Assembly (NCBI GenBank): GCA_029582155.1
Contig: CM055899.1
Span: 76,955,574 to 77,019,573, forward strand
Reading direction: 5' to 3'
Length of the DNA: 64,000 bases
Source of the DNA: Panopea generosa
Lineage: Eukaryota > Mollusca > Bivalvia > Adapedonta > Hiatellidae
Part shown: piece by piece, positions 12,261 to 23,687 of the stretch
Position numbering within the stretch: the stretch's first letter is position 1
How the letters are laid out: every line of letters begins with the position of its first letter
Program-made: the position numbers and the translations under genes
Notes under the pieces: model-generated
What the model saw: the letters and a program-made list of their open reading frames with translations, nothing else
Told to the model about the DNA's origin: nothing
Databases searched by the model: none

Positions 12261-12860
12261 TTCTTCAGTCGTACGAGCGCCTTAAGTTTGCAGCTGTTTT
12301 ATTTGCTTGGGAAGATTTTGTTAACACGTGAAAACTCCCGCTAATTGCTTACCAATAGATAACTGTTTTTGCTGGATTTCATCACACGTCTGAAAGTCGT
12401 ATGTACAACCTGTTTCACACTCGGATAAGCAGGCAAATGTCATGAGAATGTACATTACACAAAAGGGAGGACACTCGTCCTTACATATTGGACAGTTTAT
12501 GCGATAATATTTAGATATATTGGCTTTAAAAGTGTTTAGATAATCTAGTTTCTATTAAACAATAATTGGAGCTTCAGTTTCTGAACTGTTAAGGTGCTAT
12601 GAACGAGAGAGCCGACGTCGAAGGTTGATAACCTGGGCTTATAGGCTGTTAGGCAATATTGCAACGCATATTGTACTGATGGACTTGGTGATAACTCTGG
12701 TGTTGAGGTGGTTAGTATAGGATTATGATCATTAGCACTAAACGACTTCGCGATGGAAGTGGTGATGACAACTGAATCTGGGACTACTAGACATATTGTG
12801 GGCTTGAAAAGGCATCGAGAGGATCAGGTGGTTTGTCAGGATTACCAGTGTTCATGGTTC
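12261..12860. other. Unannotated stretch
   Basis: No coding or repeat signal that I can support. Confidence 0.35.
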
Positions 12861-13170
12861 CGATAAAATAATTGTTTATGGAGTTATGACCCTTTATTGT
12901 TATAACTTAGTATTTGCATCAAACTTTTGGCCAGCAATCATGGGGACGCAGCTCCTCCCACAGATTTAAGCTGATTCAGATGAAACATACTGTACAGCAG
13001 GTTCAAATGACTGTGGGATTGGCGTTTTGATATATTCAAAACAGTTTTATTGATTGAAGGCAATTTGATAATCTAACCAAATATTTACATCACACTTTGG
13101 ACCATCAATATTTTGGGTGCAATTTTTACAGTTTTAAACAGTTTCAAATTAGACTTGCTGTACAGCAAGT
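12861..13170 (+). repeat. Diverged copy of the 8-kb repeat block
   Basis: 'tatggagttatgacccttta', 'gggacgcagctcctcccaca' and 'cagatgaaacatactgtaca' parallel the sub-modules at 8230-8830. Confidence 0.6.
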
Positions 13171-13204
13171 AACTTGTCTGACCTGGACAATTCTTTAGTT
13201 ATAT

Positions 13205-13462
13205 CGCGGCGTGGTCAACCTGAGACAGTATTCTAAGCGCCGACACATTGGTATATCATGCCGCAGACACATGGTATGATACTCCATCTAGTCATATTAT
13301 ATTGACACCGGGCCGACCAGACCAAGAACTTCCTAAATGTTCAGCGACATGTAAGGAAGCTTCTAGTATCATTTTTCTGTCTTTAGTATGACCCGGCCGG
13401 GAATCAAACCCACGACCTTGCGCATGCGTGGCGGACGCTCTACCCCTAGACCACCGCTGCGG
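13205..13462 (-). mobile_element. tRNA-derived SINE (family B), minus strand, near full length
   Basis: On the minus strand the head (13462 to about 13385) carries a clear box A (TGGTCTAGGGGTAGAGCG) and box B (GGTTTGATTCC). The tRNA-like end CCGGCCGGGTCATAC is followed by a body with 'GAAGCTTCCTTACATGTCGC', 'AGTATCATACCATGTGTCTG' and 'GACCACGCCGCGA'. Partial copies of the same body occur at 29998-30235 (+) and 33515-33625 (-), which establishes a family. An overlapping minus-strand open frame runs through it but has no protein resemblance. Confidence 0.85.
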
Positions 13463-13836
13463 TTTACTTGGCTTCGAATTTGAAGGAACTATGTTGATAT
13501 TAGTTAGAAAGTAACTTGTATTTACATTCATTTTATTAAAATGGAAAGTATTATAACCTCGAATTATGTTGTGTTTATTTTCGGGGAAGATATAATCGGA
13601 CTTTGAACCATTGAGCCTCTGTAAAATGCGTATTTGATAAACAAAGAATATCACTCCTCTAGCAAGGAGGGTGAAGGAGAATATACTTTCATAGCAAGGC
13701 ACTATGGTTATACATTTGAAAAGTAAGCTAAATGGAATGCCATACAGGGAATCGGACTCCATGTCTTGAAGGAAATATAACAACCATCAGACCAACACAT
13801 CTCTTGTCCATTACAAGTAATCTTTTTTTAGAACCA

Positions 13837-13880
13837 ACACACACACACACGCACACGCACACACACACGCACACGCACAC
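13837..13880. repeat. (CA)n / (CACACG)n microsatellite
   Basis: Dinucleotide CA run with regularly spaced CG interruptions. Confidence 0.95.
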
Positions 13881-16877
13881 GGTCTGATTTCAAACATATT
13901 CTACCAAGCAGGCATTATTAATTAACTGAATACCAATGCTTTAAAATTCAACTTGATATAGAAATAACACACTATGAAAGTGGGGATTTAAAATAACTTA
14001 GAGTTAATAAACTATTTTCAATATATTTCATAATTTGTTTGTAAGAAAACTGATCATGGCCGATTATTACAATTACGTTTACATGAATATATCAAAGCGT
14101 ATTCATGTGAAACTTATTCCGGACAGTCAAAAATATTTTGAATAATAATCTGACATTTTTAACACCAGTCATGTATTCTAGACACTTGGCCATACTTAAA
14201 TAGTTTTATACATTCCGGTCAATCAAATTGTGTTTTCGATTTGTATTTTGAACATAGGAAAAATTGTAAATGATGAAGTTTTCTGTCTAGTATCGATGCA
14301 GTCTAATATGTTCACCCACAAATTACATTCTAATACCTTTGTCTTTATCTGTTGTCTGTGTTCAGTAACTCGATTTCGGAGGAAGTCTCCAGTTTATAGA
14401 TGCTTAGGGTTCTCATGGGCGATTTACTTGTTCAATTTAGGTATCTCAAGTATACTGTGATAATAGTGCATACTAGTAACGCTGTCCTAGACAAACTTAA
14501 GCTATAACGTTAGAAGATATATCAAACGTTTGGAAATTCCAAATCTATTTATAGTTATTATTGTCTTCTGCCCGGATCAGTTTTTTTTTATAAATTAAAT
14601 AGTAATTTCAAGCAGGGTACCATTCTTTTTGGGTCATATCCGGTGAAAGTTTGGGCCATGCGGGATTTTCTACTTTGTTATTGTTTTCATCGAATACACA
14701 CACATAACGACAGATGTACAGTTTATTAATGTTTCAATTAATAAGTATTATGTATCACACCTTTTTTCAAATTGTTTCTATAAACCAGAGTATCAGTTAG
14801 TGTGTGAAAATTAACTGAAACGTTTACACCATCAGAAATGTTATTTGCCAAACTTAGTACGGTACTACTCTACATATCACGCATACTGGGCATTAATAAA
14901 TCCCAAAACTGTTGTGATCTTTAGGTAACGAACACATTGAACAACAGACTGTCGAAATTACTATGAAACAGTCTTCGAAATAACAGCAATCTTACAATTT
15001 ATAGCTTTTTATATTGTTAAAGTTTGAAACAAAAGTGGGCAATTTAAATTGTCAATTATAACATGTTACTATATGCTTCGTATCAAAATTAAATATAATG
15101 GCAAGGTATTGGCATGTTCAGAGATAATTACTGCAGTATATCAATTGTACTATCACTACCATTTCATCAGTTTAACGCTGAAGTTGTATAGTTATGATGG
15201 CCCCAGATTTTATTTCATGTATCACAAGTGTCCAAGTCAAGAATAAACATGTTATTGTATGTTTAGGTTTTATTTGTATTAATATAAAAAGCAAATTAAA
15301 AGTTTACAATTTTTCCAAAGCGATGGTCCCTTTTAATCAAATAGATATATTGTTAAAATCATTTGTTTCTTCTAATTTATTTTATAGGACACTTATGTGA
15401 AGGTTACTCTGGTGAATGTGTGGAATGTGTACCCAAGAAGTAACTGGTATACCAATTAAGAAGTTATTTATTGACTGACAGAAGTTTGTGGGTTAAAGCA
15501 CAGGGACTGGTGTCTATATGAATTCTATATAGCTATGTATAGAATAATGAAGTCTATACTTTGCTGTAAATGGTGATATAGATATAAGATTAACAATAGC
15601 CCCTGTGGATAAAAATGTCTAATATAATTTTTCGAACACTAATATACATTCTAATTGTGTCCTTAACAGGTAAATGAGCCATAGTTATAAACATATGTTT
15701 GTTTGATAATTACTATAACTTAGTGATAAATATATCATAAGATATATATATGTGTATAAAATATATAATGAAGCTGGAATATCAATTTAAAAAAGTTGTT
15801 TAACAATGGACATGTATAGTGTGATTTAAAGTGTCTAATATTATTTTTCCTACACTGATATTTATGTAATTTCTAATGAACTTGTATCATGCATAAAATA
15901 ATGTTTGATAAGTAAATCAAGGATAAATATGGATATAACCTGGTTTTAGTACCATACAAGATGAAGGAAAGTAACAATAATGTGAGGCAGATCTTAAAGA
16001 ACACCTTGTCTTTTCGCTTTTGGACAAGGCTTCTAGTATAGATCTGAGGTATACATGTAGTTTTACCCCCTAATAAAACAAGAATAAATACAACATGATT
16101 CTTCTCTTCAAAGAAGAATTTTGTCTGATTTATGTGGGAGATTTGGGTCAGAGGTTTATATATTTTGGCATTAAATTTTGGTTAACCTCATCTTGTATGG
16201 TTTGTATATGCCTGGGAGAGTATAGGGAACAACTAAAGATGGTAACAAATTTAAGCAGAAGAAATGCTAGTTTATGTTCAGTATTATTCAATTAACTGGA
16301 ATATTTTATAAAGAACCTGTCAATAGCCAGACCTCAAATGGTCAAATAGTTAAGTAACTAAAACATTATAGATGGTTAACTTATATTGTATTTAATATGA
16401 TTAAGCCACTGATAAAAAAAATACTGTGTTGTTCGTGAAAAGTTGTGTTAAAATCAGAAAGATATGAAGATATTGTAAAAGTTTACACAATATCTTGCTA
16501 GGTTGTTATTATATATTATTTTACTAAATATGAACAGCTGTTATATGCCTACTTTTTTCTCATTTTTATTTAGGTTCTGGATATAATATCAAAACTAGGG
16601 GTGCAGTTTAGAAGCTGAAAGTAGGCAACTACCAGTTCTACAGCTAGGAAAGAAAGACATATTAACTAGGATGTAATTTAATAAATATTTATATAGTAAT
16701 AATAATAGTTTTTCACTCACCTGAGCATATTGACCATTGGTGAGCCTACCAGATTGCCTTTTGTCAGTTGTAACCACTATGTCATAGCCTTTTTTCTTTG
16801 TTTTTAAAAATAAATTGGTCTGAGTGTATATGGCCTCAAAGGCTGAAAACTTTTGTTATTAACTTATCTTGGAAGAC
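13881..16877. other. Long AT-rich stretch upstream of the LINE, no gene recognised
   Basis: Only short open frames (up to about 76 codons) without family resemblance. I looked for a LINE ORF1 (coiled coil plus 'HRIG..RPIV.KF' core) and found none. A short hairpin occurs at about 16006-16030 (cttgtc...gacaag). No array or RNA gene seen. Confidence 0.5.
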
Positions 16878-17142
16878 CAGTAAATATATGTATATGTGCA
16901 AGTGTATGTATGTATATGTGTGTACACATGTGTATATGTATATACATGTATGTGTAGGTGTGTATGTATGTATATGTGTATGTACGTGTACATGTATGTG
17001 TGTATGTATGTATGTGTATGTATATATATGTATATATGTATATATATATATATGTATGTATATATATATATATGTATATATGTATGTGTATGTGTATGTA
17101 TGTGTATATGTATATATGTATATATATATGTGTGTGTGTATA
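16878..17142. repeat. (TATG/TGTA)n microsatellite
   Basis: Mixed TATA/TATG/TGTG run. It produces Y/M/C-rich open frames on + and H/Y/I-rich ones on -, which are composition artefacts. Confidence 0.95.
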
Positions 17143-17651
17143 AGGGAGATAATTGATATGTATATAAAGGGAGATAATTAAAATGTACATAAATATGGAG
17201 ATAATTATTGATGAACAACCAGACACATATGAGTGTAGAGTTGTGCGTGTATGAGATTATATGTCTGTATATGTTTATATATATATAAGTATATCATGTC
17301 AGTTCTTCCTGTTAAAATATTGGATTGATCTTGAAAACAATGAAGTATCCTAAAGTGAAAGTATGTTTTTTGTTACCGCTCTTTCAAAGAGTTGCCTTAA
17401 ATTTTTGTACAGATGATGTTTTTGTGTTATTTTAAATTTTTAGTATTATCTTGTTGGAGAGGGGATGGAAATTTAGATATAAATGTATACAATACCTCCA
17501 TTAACGATGAACAATGCAACTTGCATGCACACAGGCTTGGCCTTTTTACTGGTACCTTACATAACAACACTGCCACAACAATGATTAGTACATTTTTTGT
17601 TAAGAACAATTTGAGTCTCTGCATATATTATTTTTTTAGTGCATATCTTAA
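17143..17651. other. Short stretch 5' of the LINE ORF2
   Basis: Three imperfect copies of 'agggagataattgatatgta' open it (17145-17210). An 80-codon plus-strand frame (17413-17655) ends in an ATGA overlap with the ORF2 start. It lacks any ORF1 feature, so I read it as LINE 5' UTR or flank rather than a gene. The 5' boundary of the LINE probably falls here but I cannot place it. Confidence 0.4.
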
Positions 17652-20600
17652 ATGACGAGTAATATTTCAATTATATCTATGAATGTACAGGGTCTTGGAG
17701 ATAAAAATAAGCGACAAGATACATTTGATTTTCTCAAAAGTAAACATTATTCAATTTATTTTCTTCAAGACACTCATTTTACTGATACAGATATACCTGT
17801 TATACGTACCCAGTGGGGAAATGAATGTTTTTTTAGCAATTTTTCTAGCCAATCTAGAGGTGTAGCTATTCTTTTTAACAATAATTCTGAATTCAAAGTA
17901 CATTCAGTGGAAACAGACCAAAATGGAAATAAAATTATATTAGATACAACTTTATGTAATAAAAAAATTAAACTTATAAACATCTATGGCCCAAATAGAG
18001 ATGATCCTATTTTCTATGATAACTTAAAGCAGAAGATTCTAGCAACTGATTCTTTAACCATCATTGCTGGAGACTTCAATGTAGCTCTGGATCCTAATAT
18101 AGACTGTTTTGAATACATTAATATAAATAATCCTAATGCTCGAAAAAGTCTTCAAGATTTATTGATTGAATGTAATTTGACAGATTGTTGGCGCGATCAA
18201 CATTTAGAAGAAAAAAAATTCACATGGTTTAAAAAAAACTCTCAAAAGAAAGCAAGACTTGACTACTTTTTAATCTCAACATGTTTAATGATGGATATTG
18301 ATACTGTAGATATAAAACCAGGATATAGAACTGACCATTCTCTGATCCGCTTAATACTTGAATTTGGAAAATTTGAAAAAGGAAAATCATATTGGAAATT
18401 CAACAATTCACTTTTAAAAGATATAAACTATATTGATAAAATAAAGAATACAATAAACCGCGTAAAATTACAATACATTAAAGAGACTTTTAATAATAAT
18501 ATAAATAATGTTCCAAATGCGGAGTTACAATTTAATATAAGTGATCAACTATTTTTAGAAGTGCTTTTATTTGAAATTCGTGGAATAACTATTTCTCATT
18601 CCTCTTACATCAAACGACAACAAGACCAAAGGGAAGCAATACTTTATAATGAAATTGAAAACCTAGAAAAAGAAATCTTACAAAACCATACTTTAATAGA
18701 ATCAAAAAAAAAAGAATTAATTGATATAAGAGAGAAAAAATTAGAAGGGATAAGAATAAGATCACGGGCAAAATGGGTGCAAGAAGGAGAAAAGAACTCG
18801 AAATATTTTTGCAATTTAGAAAATAGGAACTATACATCAAAATCAATGTTACAACTTCAGGCATCTAATGGTCAAATTTTAAAAACACAAGATGCAATAC
18901 TTAAAGAAACAAAACGGTTCTATAAAGAATTATATTCAATCAGGGAAATTAAAAACATAAATTTAAATGATACTTTTTCAAATTTAAATATATCAAAATT
19001 GAATGAAGTTAAGAAAACATTACTTGAGGGTCCCATTACCTATGAGGAACTGCTAGCTTTTTTAAAAAGTATGTCAAATGAAAAAAGTCCCGGCTTTGAC
19101 GGATATACGGTTGAATTTTACAAATTCTTTTGGATAGACGTAGGACATTTTTTACTGCGTGCTATAAATGAGGGATATACTAAGGGAGAACTTTCAATAT
19201 CACAAAAGCAAGGGGTCATAACATGTTTACCAAAGGGGAACAAAGATAAATCGTTTTTAAAAAATTGGCGCCCAATTTCACTTTTAAATGTTTCTTACAA
19301 GTTAGCATCTGGATGTATAGCCAAAAGAATGAAAGATATTTTACCATTTATTATTAATGAGGATCAGACAGGATTTTTGTCAGGCCGATACATTGGCGAA
19401 AATACTCGATTATTGTATGATCTAATGTTTTATTTAGAAAAGAACCATGAACCAGGCATGTTACTACTCATTGACTTTGAGAAAGCATTTGACTCGGTCG
19501 CCTGGGCTTTTATTTTTGCTGTTCTTAAATTTTTTAACTTTGGTCCATCCTTTATTAAATGGGTCAAAGTATTTTATACAAATATAGAATCATGTGTAAT
19601 AGTCAATGGCCACTTGTCAGAGTGGTTCTACTTACAGAGAGGTTGTAGACAAGGAGACCCATTATCCCCATATATATTCATTTTATGTGCAGAGATCCTC
19701 GCTGTTCTAATCAGAAATAACCCTAATATAAAAGGAATACAGATTGACAATACAAACTTTTTAATTTCACAATATGCCGATGACACAACACTCATGCTTG
19801 ATGGTTCAGAAAAATCACTTGTAAACACACTTCAAACACTCAAATTCTATGCTGAAATCTCCGGCCTTAATATCAATGTTGATAAAACTAAGGCAGTGTG
19901 GATAGGTTCAAGGAAAAATAGTAATATTAAGTTATGTGAAGAATATAATCTTTCTTGGGACAATGAATTTACTGTCCTTGGTATTCGATTTTCAGTAGAT
20001 TTAGATAAAATGATTAATGTGAACTTTGATGATAAAATACATGATATAAAACAACTTCTTATCCATTGGTCAAAACGAATATTAACACCAATTGGTAAAA
20101 TAACAATCTTAAAAAGTTTAGCCATATCAAAAATTAATCATCTTATCTTAGCTCTACCAAACCCTAACTCTGATAAAATTAAAGAGATTAAAAGCTTATT
20201 TTTTAAATTTATTTGGAATGATAAACCGGATAAGGTGAAAAGAACTACAATTTGCAACCCTTACATAAAAGGGGGCCTCAAAATGTTTGATATAGACCTT
20301 TTTATTAACTCATTAAAACTCACATGGATAAGACGCCTTTTAAACTCAAATAAAAAATATCTAGATATATTTAACTCCATGTACCCATTCATGTCAAATG
20401 TTGGCGCATATGGCCCAGATTTTATTAGTAGACACATAAACAGAATACATAATCCCTTCTGGAAAGATATTTTTAGAAGTTATCAAACATATTCAAACCT
20501 ACTAAAGCCTGCAAATTGGTACACATTTCAAAAAATTCCAATTTGGTTTAACCCAAACATTAAGGTCGGAGGCACAAGTATATTTTATAACCATTGGTTC

Positions 20601-21428
20601 TCTAAGGGTGTTTTATTGATAAATGATATTATGAACGCAAATGGTAATTTTTACTCATTGACTGATTTTATTAATAGGTACAACATAAATACAAACTTCA
20701 TAGAATATGAAGGATTGCTAGCATCTGTTAAAAGGTACTTATTTAAACTTTCTATTGTTCATTTAGCTAGTAATGGAGGGGCACCTACATGCCCTTTATC
20801 AATATCAATAATTATGAAAGATACAAAAGGATGTAGGGCAATTTATCAGTCTTGTATACAAGAAAATATAATCCCTCAATCCGCTGCAAAATGGGAAAAT
20901 GATTTGGATATAAGAACCAGTTTCGTTGAAACTAAATTTTACTGCCTTCCATTTAACATAACAAATGATACAAACTTACAATGGTTTCAGTACAGAATAA
21001 ACCACCAAATATTAGGAACCAATTCGCTTCTTAAAAAAATGAAAATAAAGGATTCTGATATTTGCAGTTTATGCAACAGAGAAATAGAAACAATTAAACA
21101 TATTTTTATCGAATGTGACATTTCTAAACAATTTATCTCCTGTTTGATGAACCATATTCGTGAAAAATGTATAGGCACTAATTTAAATTGGACAAATACA
21201 GACATTATGTTCGGAAATAAAATTTTTGACAAAGTTTTGAATAAAATAATATTAATTGCAAAGAAATTTATTTACACCCAGAAACTTAAAACAGTTAAAC
21301 CTACACTTGACAACTTTAAAAAACATATTATAAATCTGTATAATACAGAACGGTATCTTGCAACAATAAATTGTAAAATACACACTTTTGATATTATTTG
21401 GAATGACTATAAGCCACTTATATCTTGA
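17652..21428 (+). CDS. LINE ORF2: endonuclease-reverse transcriptase (L1/Tx1-like), intact
   Basis: 1,258 codons without a stop. The N-terminal apurinic-type endonuclease is evident from 'SMNVQGLGDKNKR' (about 9-21), 'LQDTHF' (38-43), 'IYGPN' (111-115), 'AGDFNV' (139-144), 'RLDYFL' (202-207) and 'YRTDHSL' (225-231); together these are the metal-binding and catalytic blocks of the EEP fold. A basic, coiled-coil-like linker (about 320-400) follows. The reverse transcriptase spans about 475-760 with 'SPGFDGYTVEF', 'NWRPISLLN', 'LLIDFEKAFDSV' (about 603-614), 'RGCRQGDPLSPYIF' and the catalytic 'QYADDT' (about 706-711). The C-terminus has a CCHC knuckle, C-x2-C-x7-H-x4-C ('CSLC...H....C', about 1138-1154), typical of L1/Tx1 ORF2. 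The enzyme nicks genomic DNA and reverse-transcribes its own RNA at the nick. The ATG at 17652 is directly followed by the endonuclease fold, so the start is well placed. No ORF1 lies upstream. Tx1 rather than L1 proper is an inference from motif style. Confidence 0.95.
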   Translation: MTSNISIISMNVQGLGDKNKRQDTFDFLKSKHYSIYFLQDTHFTDTDIPVIRTQWGNECFFSNFSSQSRGVAILFNNNSEFKVHSVETDQNGNKIILDTTLCNKKIKLINIYGPNRDDPIFYDNLKQKILATDSLTIIAGDFNVALDPNIDCFEYININNPNARKSLQDLLIECNLTDCWRDQHLEEKKFTWFKKNSQKKARLDYFLISTCLMMDIDTVDIKPGYRTDHSLIRLILEFGKFEKGKSYWKFNNSLLKDINYIDKIKNTINRVKLQYIKETFNNNINNVPNAELQFNISDQLFLEVLLFEIRGITISHSSYIKRQQDQREAILYNEIENLEKEILQNHTLIESKKKELIDIREKKLEGIRIRSRAKWVQEGEKNSKYFCNLENRNYTSKSMLQLQASNGQILKTQDAILKETKRFYKELYSIREIKNINLNDTFSNLNISKLNEVKKTLLEGPITYEELLAFLKSMSNEKSPGFDGYTVEFYKFFWIDVGHFLLRAINEGYTKGELSISQKQGVITCLPKGNKDKSFLKNWRPISLLNVSYKLASGCIAKRMKDILPFIINEDQTGFLSGRYIGENTRLLYDLMFYLEKNHEPGMLLLIDFEKAFDSVAWAFIFAVLKFFNFGPSFIKWVKVFYTNIESCVIVNGHLSEWFYLQRGCRQGDPLSPYIFILCAEILAVLIRNNPNIKGIQIDNTNFLISQYADDTTLMLDGSEKSLVNTLQTLKFYAEISGLNINVDKTKAVWIGSRKNSNIKLCEEYNLSWDNEFTVLGIRFSVDLDKMINVNFDDKIHDIKQLLIHWSKRILTPIGKITILKSLAISKINHLILALPNPNSDKIKEIKSLFFKFIWNDKPDKVKRTTICNPYIKGGLKMFDIDLFINSLKLTWIRRLLNSNKKYLDIFNSMYPFMSNVGAYGPDFISRHINRIHNPFWKDIFRSYQTYSNLLKPANWYTFQKIPIWFNPNIKVGGTSIFYNHWFSKGVLLINDIMNANGNFYSLTDFINRYNINTNFIEYEGLLASVKRYLFKLSIVHLASNGGAPTCPLSISIIMKDTKGCRAIYQSCIQENIIPQSAAKWENDLDIRTSFVETKFYCLPFNITNDTNLQWFQYRINHQILGTNSLLKKMKIKDSDICSLCNREIETIKHIFIECDISKQFISCLMNHIREKCIGTNLNWTNTDIMFGNKIFDKVLNKIILIAKKFIYTQKLKTVKPTLDNFKKHIINLYNTERYLATINCKIHTFDIIWNDYKPLIS

Positions 21429-22598
21429 TACAAATTTGAAACATTTTTCATGTTACTCTTTCAGTTTTAATTTAGACACATTTGTTTGATTACAAATACA
21501 TATATATTTTGTAGATAATTAATTATATCAATCCCCATCCCCTCCCCAGAGTGTTTTTATTTTTTCCTTTTTTTTCTTTTCTCCAATCAACTATAATATT
21601 TAACTGCTCATTATCAAGACTAGACCTGCAATAAGAATAATTATTTAATGTTATATACATCAATAAAGCATTACTTTCTTCTCAAAATAATAAGTTTACA
21701 AAGTCAGATAAAAGATTCAAAGCGGATTGTTTTATGACAATTGGATTGGTTTTTTTATGCATTCATCAATCATAAATAAATGAACTCCAACATTCAATTT
21801 AACATGTATTGTTGCTTTTTAGTGTATACGTTACAACAAGTGAAAAGCATTTTGATAACGTTACAAAGTTGACTCTCATCGATGTTTGTAAGACTGGATG
21901 AGTACTTATTAAAGATTTGTAGATGAAATTTTGCACTTTTTAAGTTGTGTAGTATTTTCTCAGGAATTTGCAGAACTTAAGCTTATACACTTATTGTTTC
22001 AAAATATCTCTAATACAAATGATTAACCGGCCAAATGTTTAATGATATTCCACTATATAACTAACTACTTTATATTAAATTGTGAAAATTGATTTCAATT
22101 ACATGTATATTGTTCTGCACGTCTACAAATGCATATATGTACAAGTTATCTTAATGTCTGGTAGCCATTGAGTTGTTGACCCCGGTTTCACTAATTTAAC
22201 ATATTTTGATAGTTTCCTCAGCGATACTTTTAAATGCTAAAACATCACACTTACTGATTATGTTGCAAGTTATATTTTATCATTACGTACAGAGGTGTTA
22301 GGACTGTATGTGATAAATTAACTGTGAAGTATTTCAAATAATAATTAAAAGAGAAACTGAAATTAAATTGTTTGGGGGGGGAATTTGGGTTTGAACATTT
22401 TTATTAATCTCGATAATACAGCCCTTGAGATTTAAACTACACAAACAAACTATCTGGATTTACCTGGGCACTGTTTGTTACTCATTCATTTCCCACAGAC
22501 AGTGAGACACTCAATGGCTATTAGAAATTTCTAAATGTATATATAATTGTCATGAACTATTTTGTATCAATATTTCTGTTTTTGTACAACTAAATTGA

Positions 22599-22604
22599 AA
22601 TAAA
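22599..22604 (+). promoter_or_regulatory. AATAAA polyadenylation signal
   Basis: Canonical hexamer 6 nt before the first A run (22611-22620) and 26 nt before the 41-A tract. It fits the cleavage site of the transcript that was inserted. Confidence 0.75.
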
Positions 22605-22623
22605 AGTTACAAAAAAAAAACTT

Positions 22624-22629
<6 letters not shown>

Positions 22630-22670
<41 letters not shown>
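22630..22670 (+). repeat. Poly(A) tract (LINE tail)
   Basis: 41 uninterrupted A. The length and purity point to a fairly recent insertion. Confidence 0.9.
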
Positions 22671-22671
<1 letters not shown>

Positions 22672-22727
22672 GTTTGGTGGAGTCTTAGTGCCAAGTCTTT
22701 ACTTCAGAAACAATTCGAGTTCAGTAA

Positions 22728-22815
22728 ATGATAATAATAATGACAATAATGATGATGATGATGATGATTGTAATAATGATAAAAATAATAATGATAATAT
22801 TAATAACAATGATGT
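22728..22815. repeat. (AAT/GAT)n microsatellite
   Basis: Trinucleotide-like AAT/GAT run. It creates an Asn/Asp-rich open frame that I do not consider a gene. Confidence 0.9.
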
Positions 22816-22984
22816 TTTAATAAAAAATAATCATACTTATTACTTAAATGTACAAGACAAATTTAAATTAATTCAAATATTTTACATCGATTGTAAACAA
22901 GTTATTACCACTTATACACATGGCGCTCGAAGTCCTCCTGGATAGAACCAGTATTGGGCATATGCGAAAAAAAAAGTTTGCACA

Positions 22985-23687
22985 ATGACATCACACAGTA
23001 ATACTGTATCGACGGCTGCTTTCTTTCACAAAGAGCTGACGTCATGTCCGGAAGATAAGCGTTTGTTCATGCATGACTATTTCATCTTGCTATCCGGTAA
23101 ATGCAGGGAGATTGCCGGTATTCCCGAAACTACCACAACAGGTAAAGTAGAACTATACAGATGGTCCGGTTTCGTAGCATCAGTTGCCATCTTCCGTAAG
23201 CCGTAATGACTCAACTTAATAGACGAAGTCAAATTCACACAATCAAATCAGACAGTTATTAAATAGTATTATTTTAACGTAAACGAATAGTATCTCATAT
23301 ATCCTCTTTAACGACAGCGAAAGTTGAACAACTAGCCTCGGAAGCGGGAGGTCCAATATTTATATCCTGATGGAAGCTCTTGTTTTTTATGCGGCCGGTC
23401 GCTCACCCAGCAGCTAGTTAAATTGAGAGGAGGTACCGAATGTCTAACAGCCTGGCGTCTGGTAAAGATAACTTACGGAAAGTAAGTGTGTATACCATAA
23501 AGAACATTGTGGCAGGCCCTTTCAATAGGGATGAAACTATTATAAACACACACTTTACTTTTTTACTTTTAGTCATCGGTGTCATTGTAACTATATACTG
23601 TTTACATTTACAGAAGAACCGTCAACGACTACTTCAGGTTTGACAACTCTACCTCAAATTAAACCTACTACCATAATTAGTAGCTAA
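22985..23687 (+). CDS. Candidate gene end: Thr-rich two-exon fragment
   Basis: Exon 1 (start uncertain, open from ATG 22985) ends at 23141 in '...GIPETTTT' plus one nucleotide before gtaaag. Exon 2 follows 'tttacatttacag' and starts at 23614. Joined in phase 1 it continues as E-EPSTTTSGLTTLPQIKPTT and stops at TAA 23685-23687. The phase match and the Thr/Ser/Pro composition continuing across the junction are the evidence. The intron (23142-23613) holds a SINE copy. Thr-rich tails are typical of O-glycosylated stalks of secreted or surface proteins, but no signal peptide is visible here and any upstream exons are unknown. I do not recognise the protein. It could be a pseudogene fragment or chance. 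Confidence 0.3.
23335..23545 (+). mobile_element. Degraded SINE copy (family C)
   Basis: 'cccagcagctagttaaattg', 'ggtaccgaatgtctaacagc' and 'ggccctttcaatagggatg' match the SINE at 31415-31665 in order and orientation. The tRNA-like head is largely decayed here. Confidence 0.75.

Larger units (their letters stand above)
17652..22670 (+). mobile_element. L1/Tx1-like non-LTR retrotransposon insertion
   Basis: Comprises the intact ORF2, about 1.2 kb of non-coding 3' sequence and a terminal A tract (22630-22670, 41 A) just after AATAAA at 22599-22604. An earlier AATAAA at about 21663 suggests the element's own 3' UTR may be only about 250 bp long. The rest would then be carried-along flank. The 5' end is uncertain, and I found no target-site duplication of the sequence after the A tract. 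The lack of ORF1 implies 5' truncation close to the ORF2 start. Confidence 0.75.

Noticed and set aside
13292..13783. 163-codon minus-strand open frame
   Set aside because: It runs through the SINE at 13205-13462 (including its tRNA-like head) and has no protein resemblance.
16798..17226. Open frames rich in Y/M/C or H/I/Y
   Set aside because: Artefacts of the TATG/TGTA microsatellite.
17413..17655. Upstream frame overlapping ORF2 by ATGA, as a possible ORF1
   Set aside because: Only 80 codons, with no coiled coil, RNA-binding core or zinc knuckle; the overlap looks accidental.
22688..22945. Asn/Asp-rich 85-codon frame after the LINE tail
   Set aside because: Driven by the AAT/GAT microsatellite, with no splice or family evidence.
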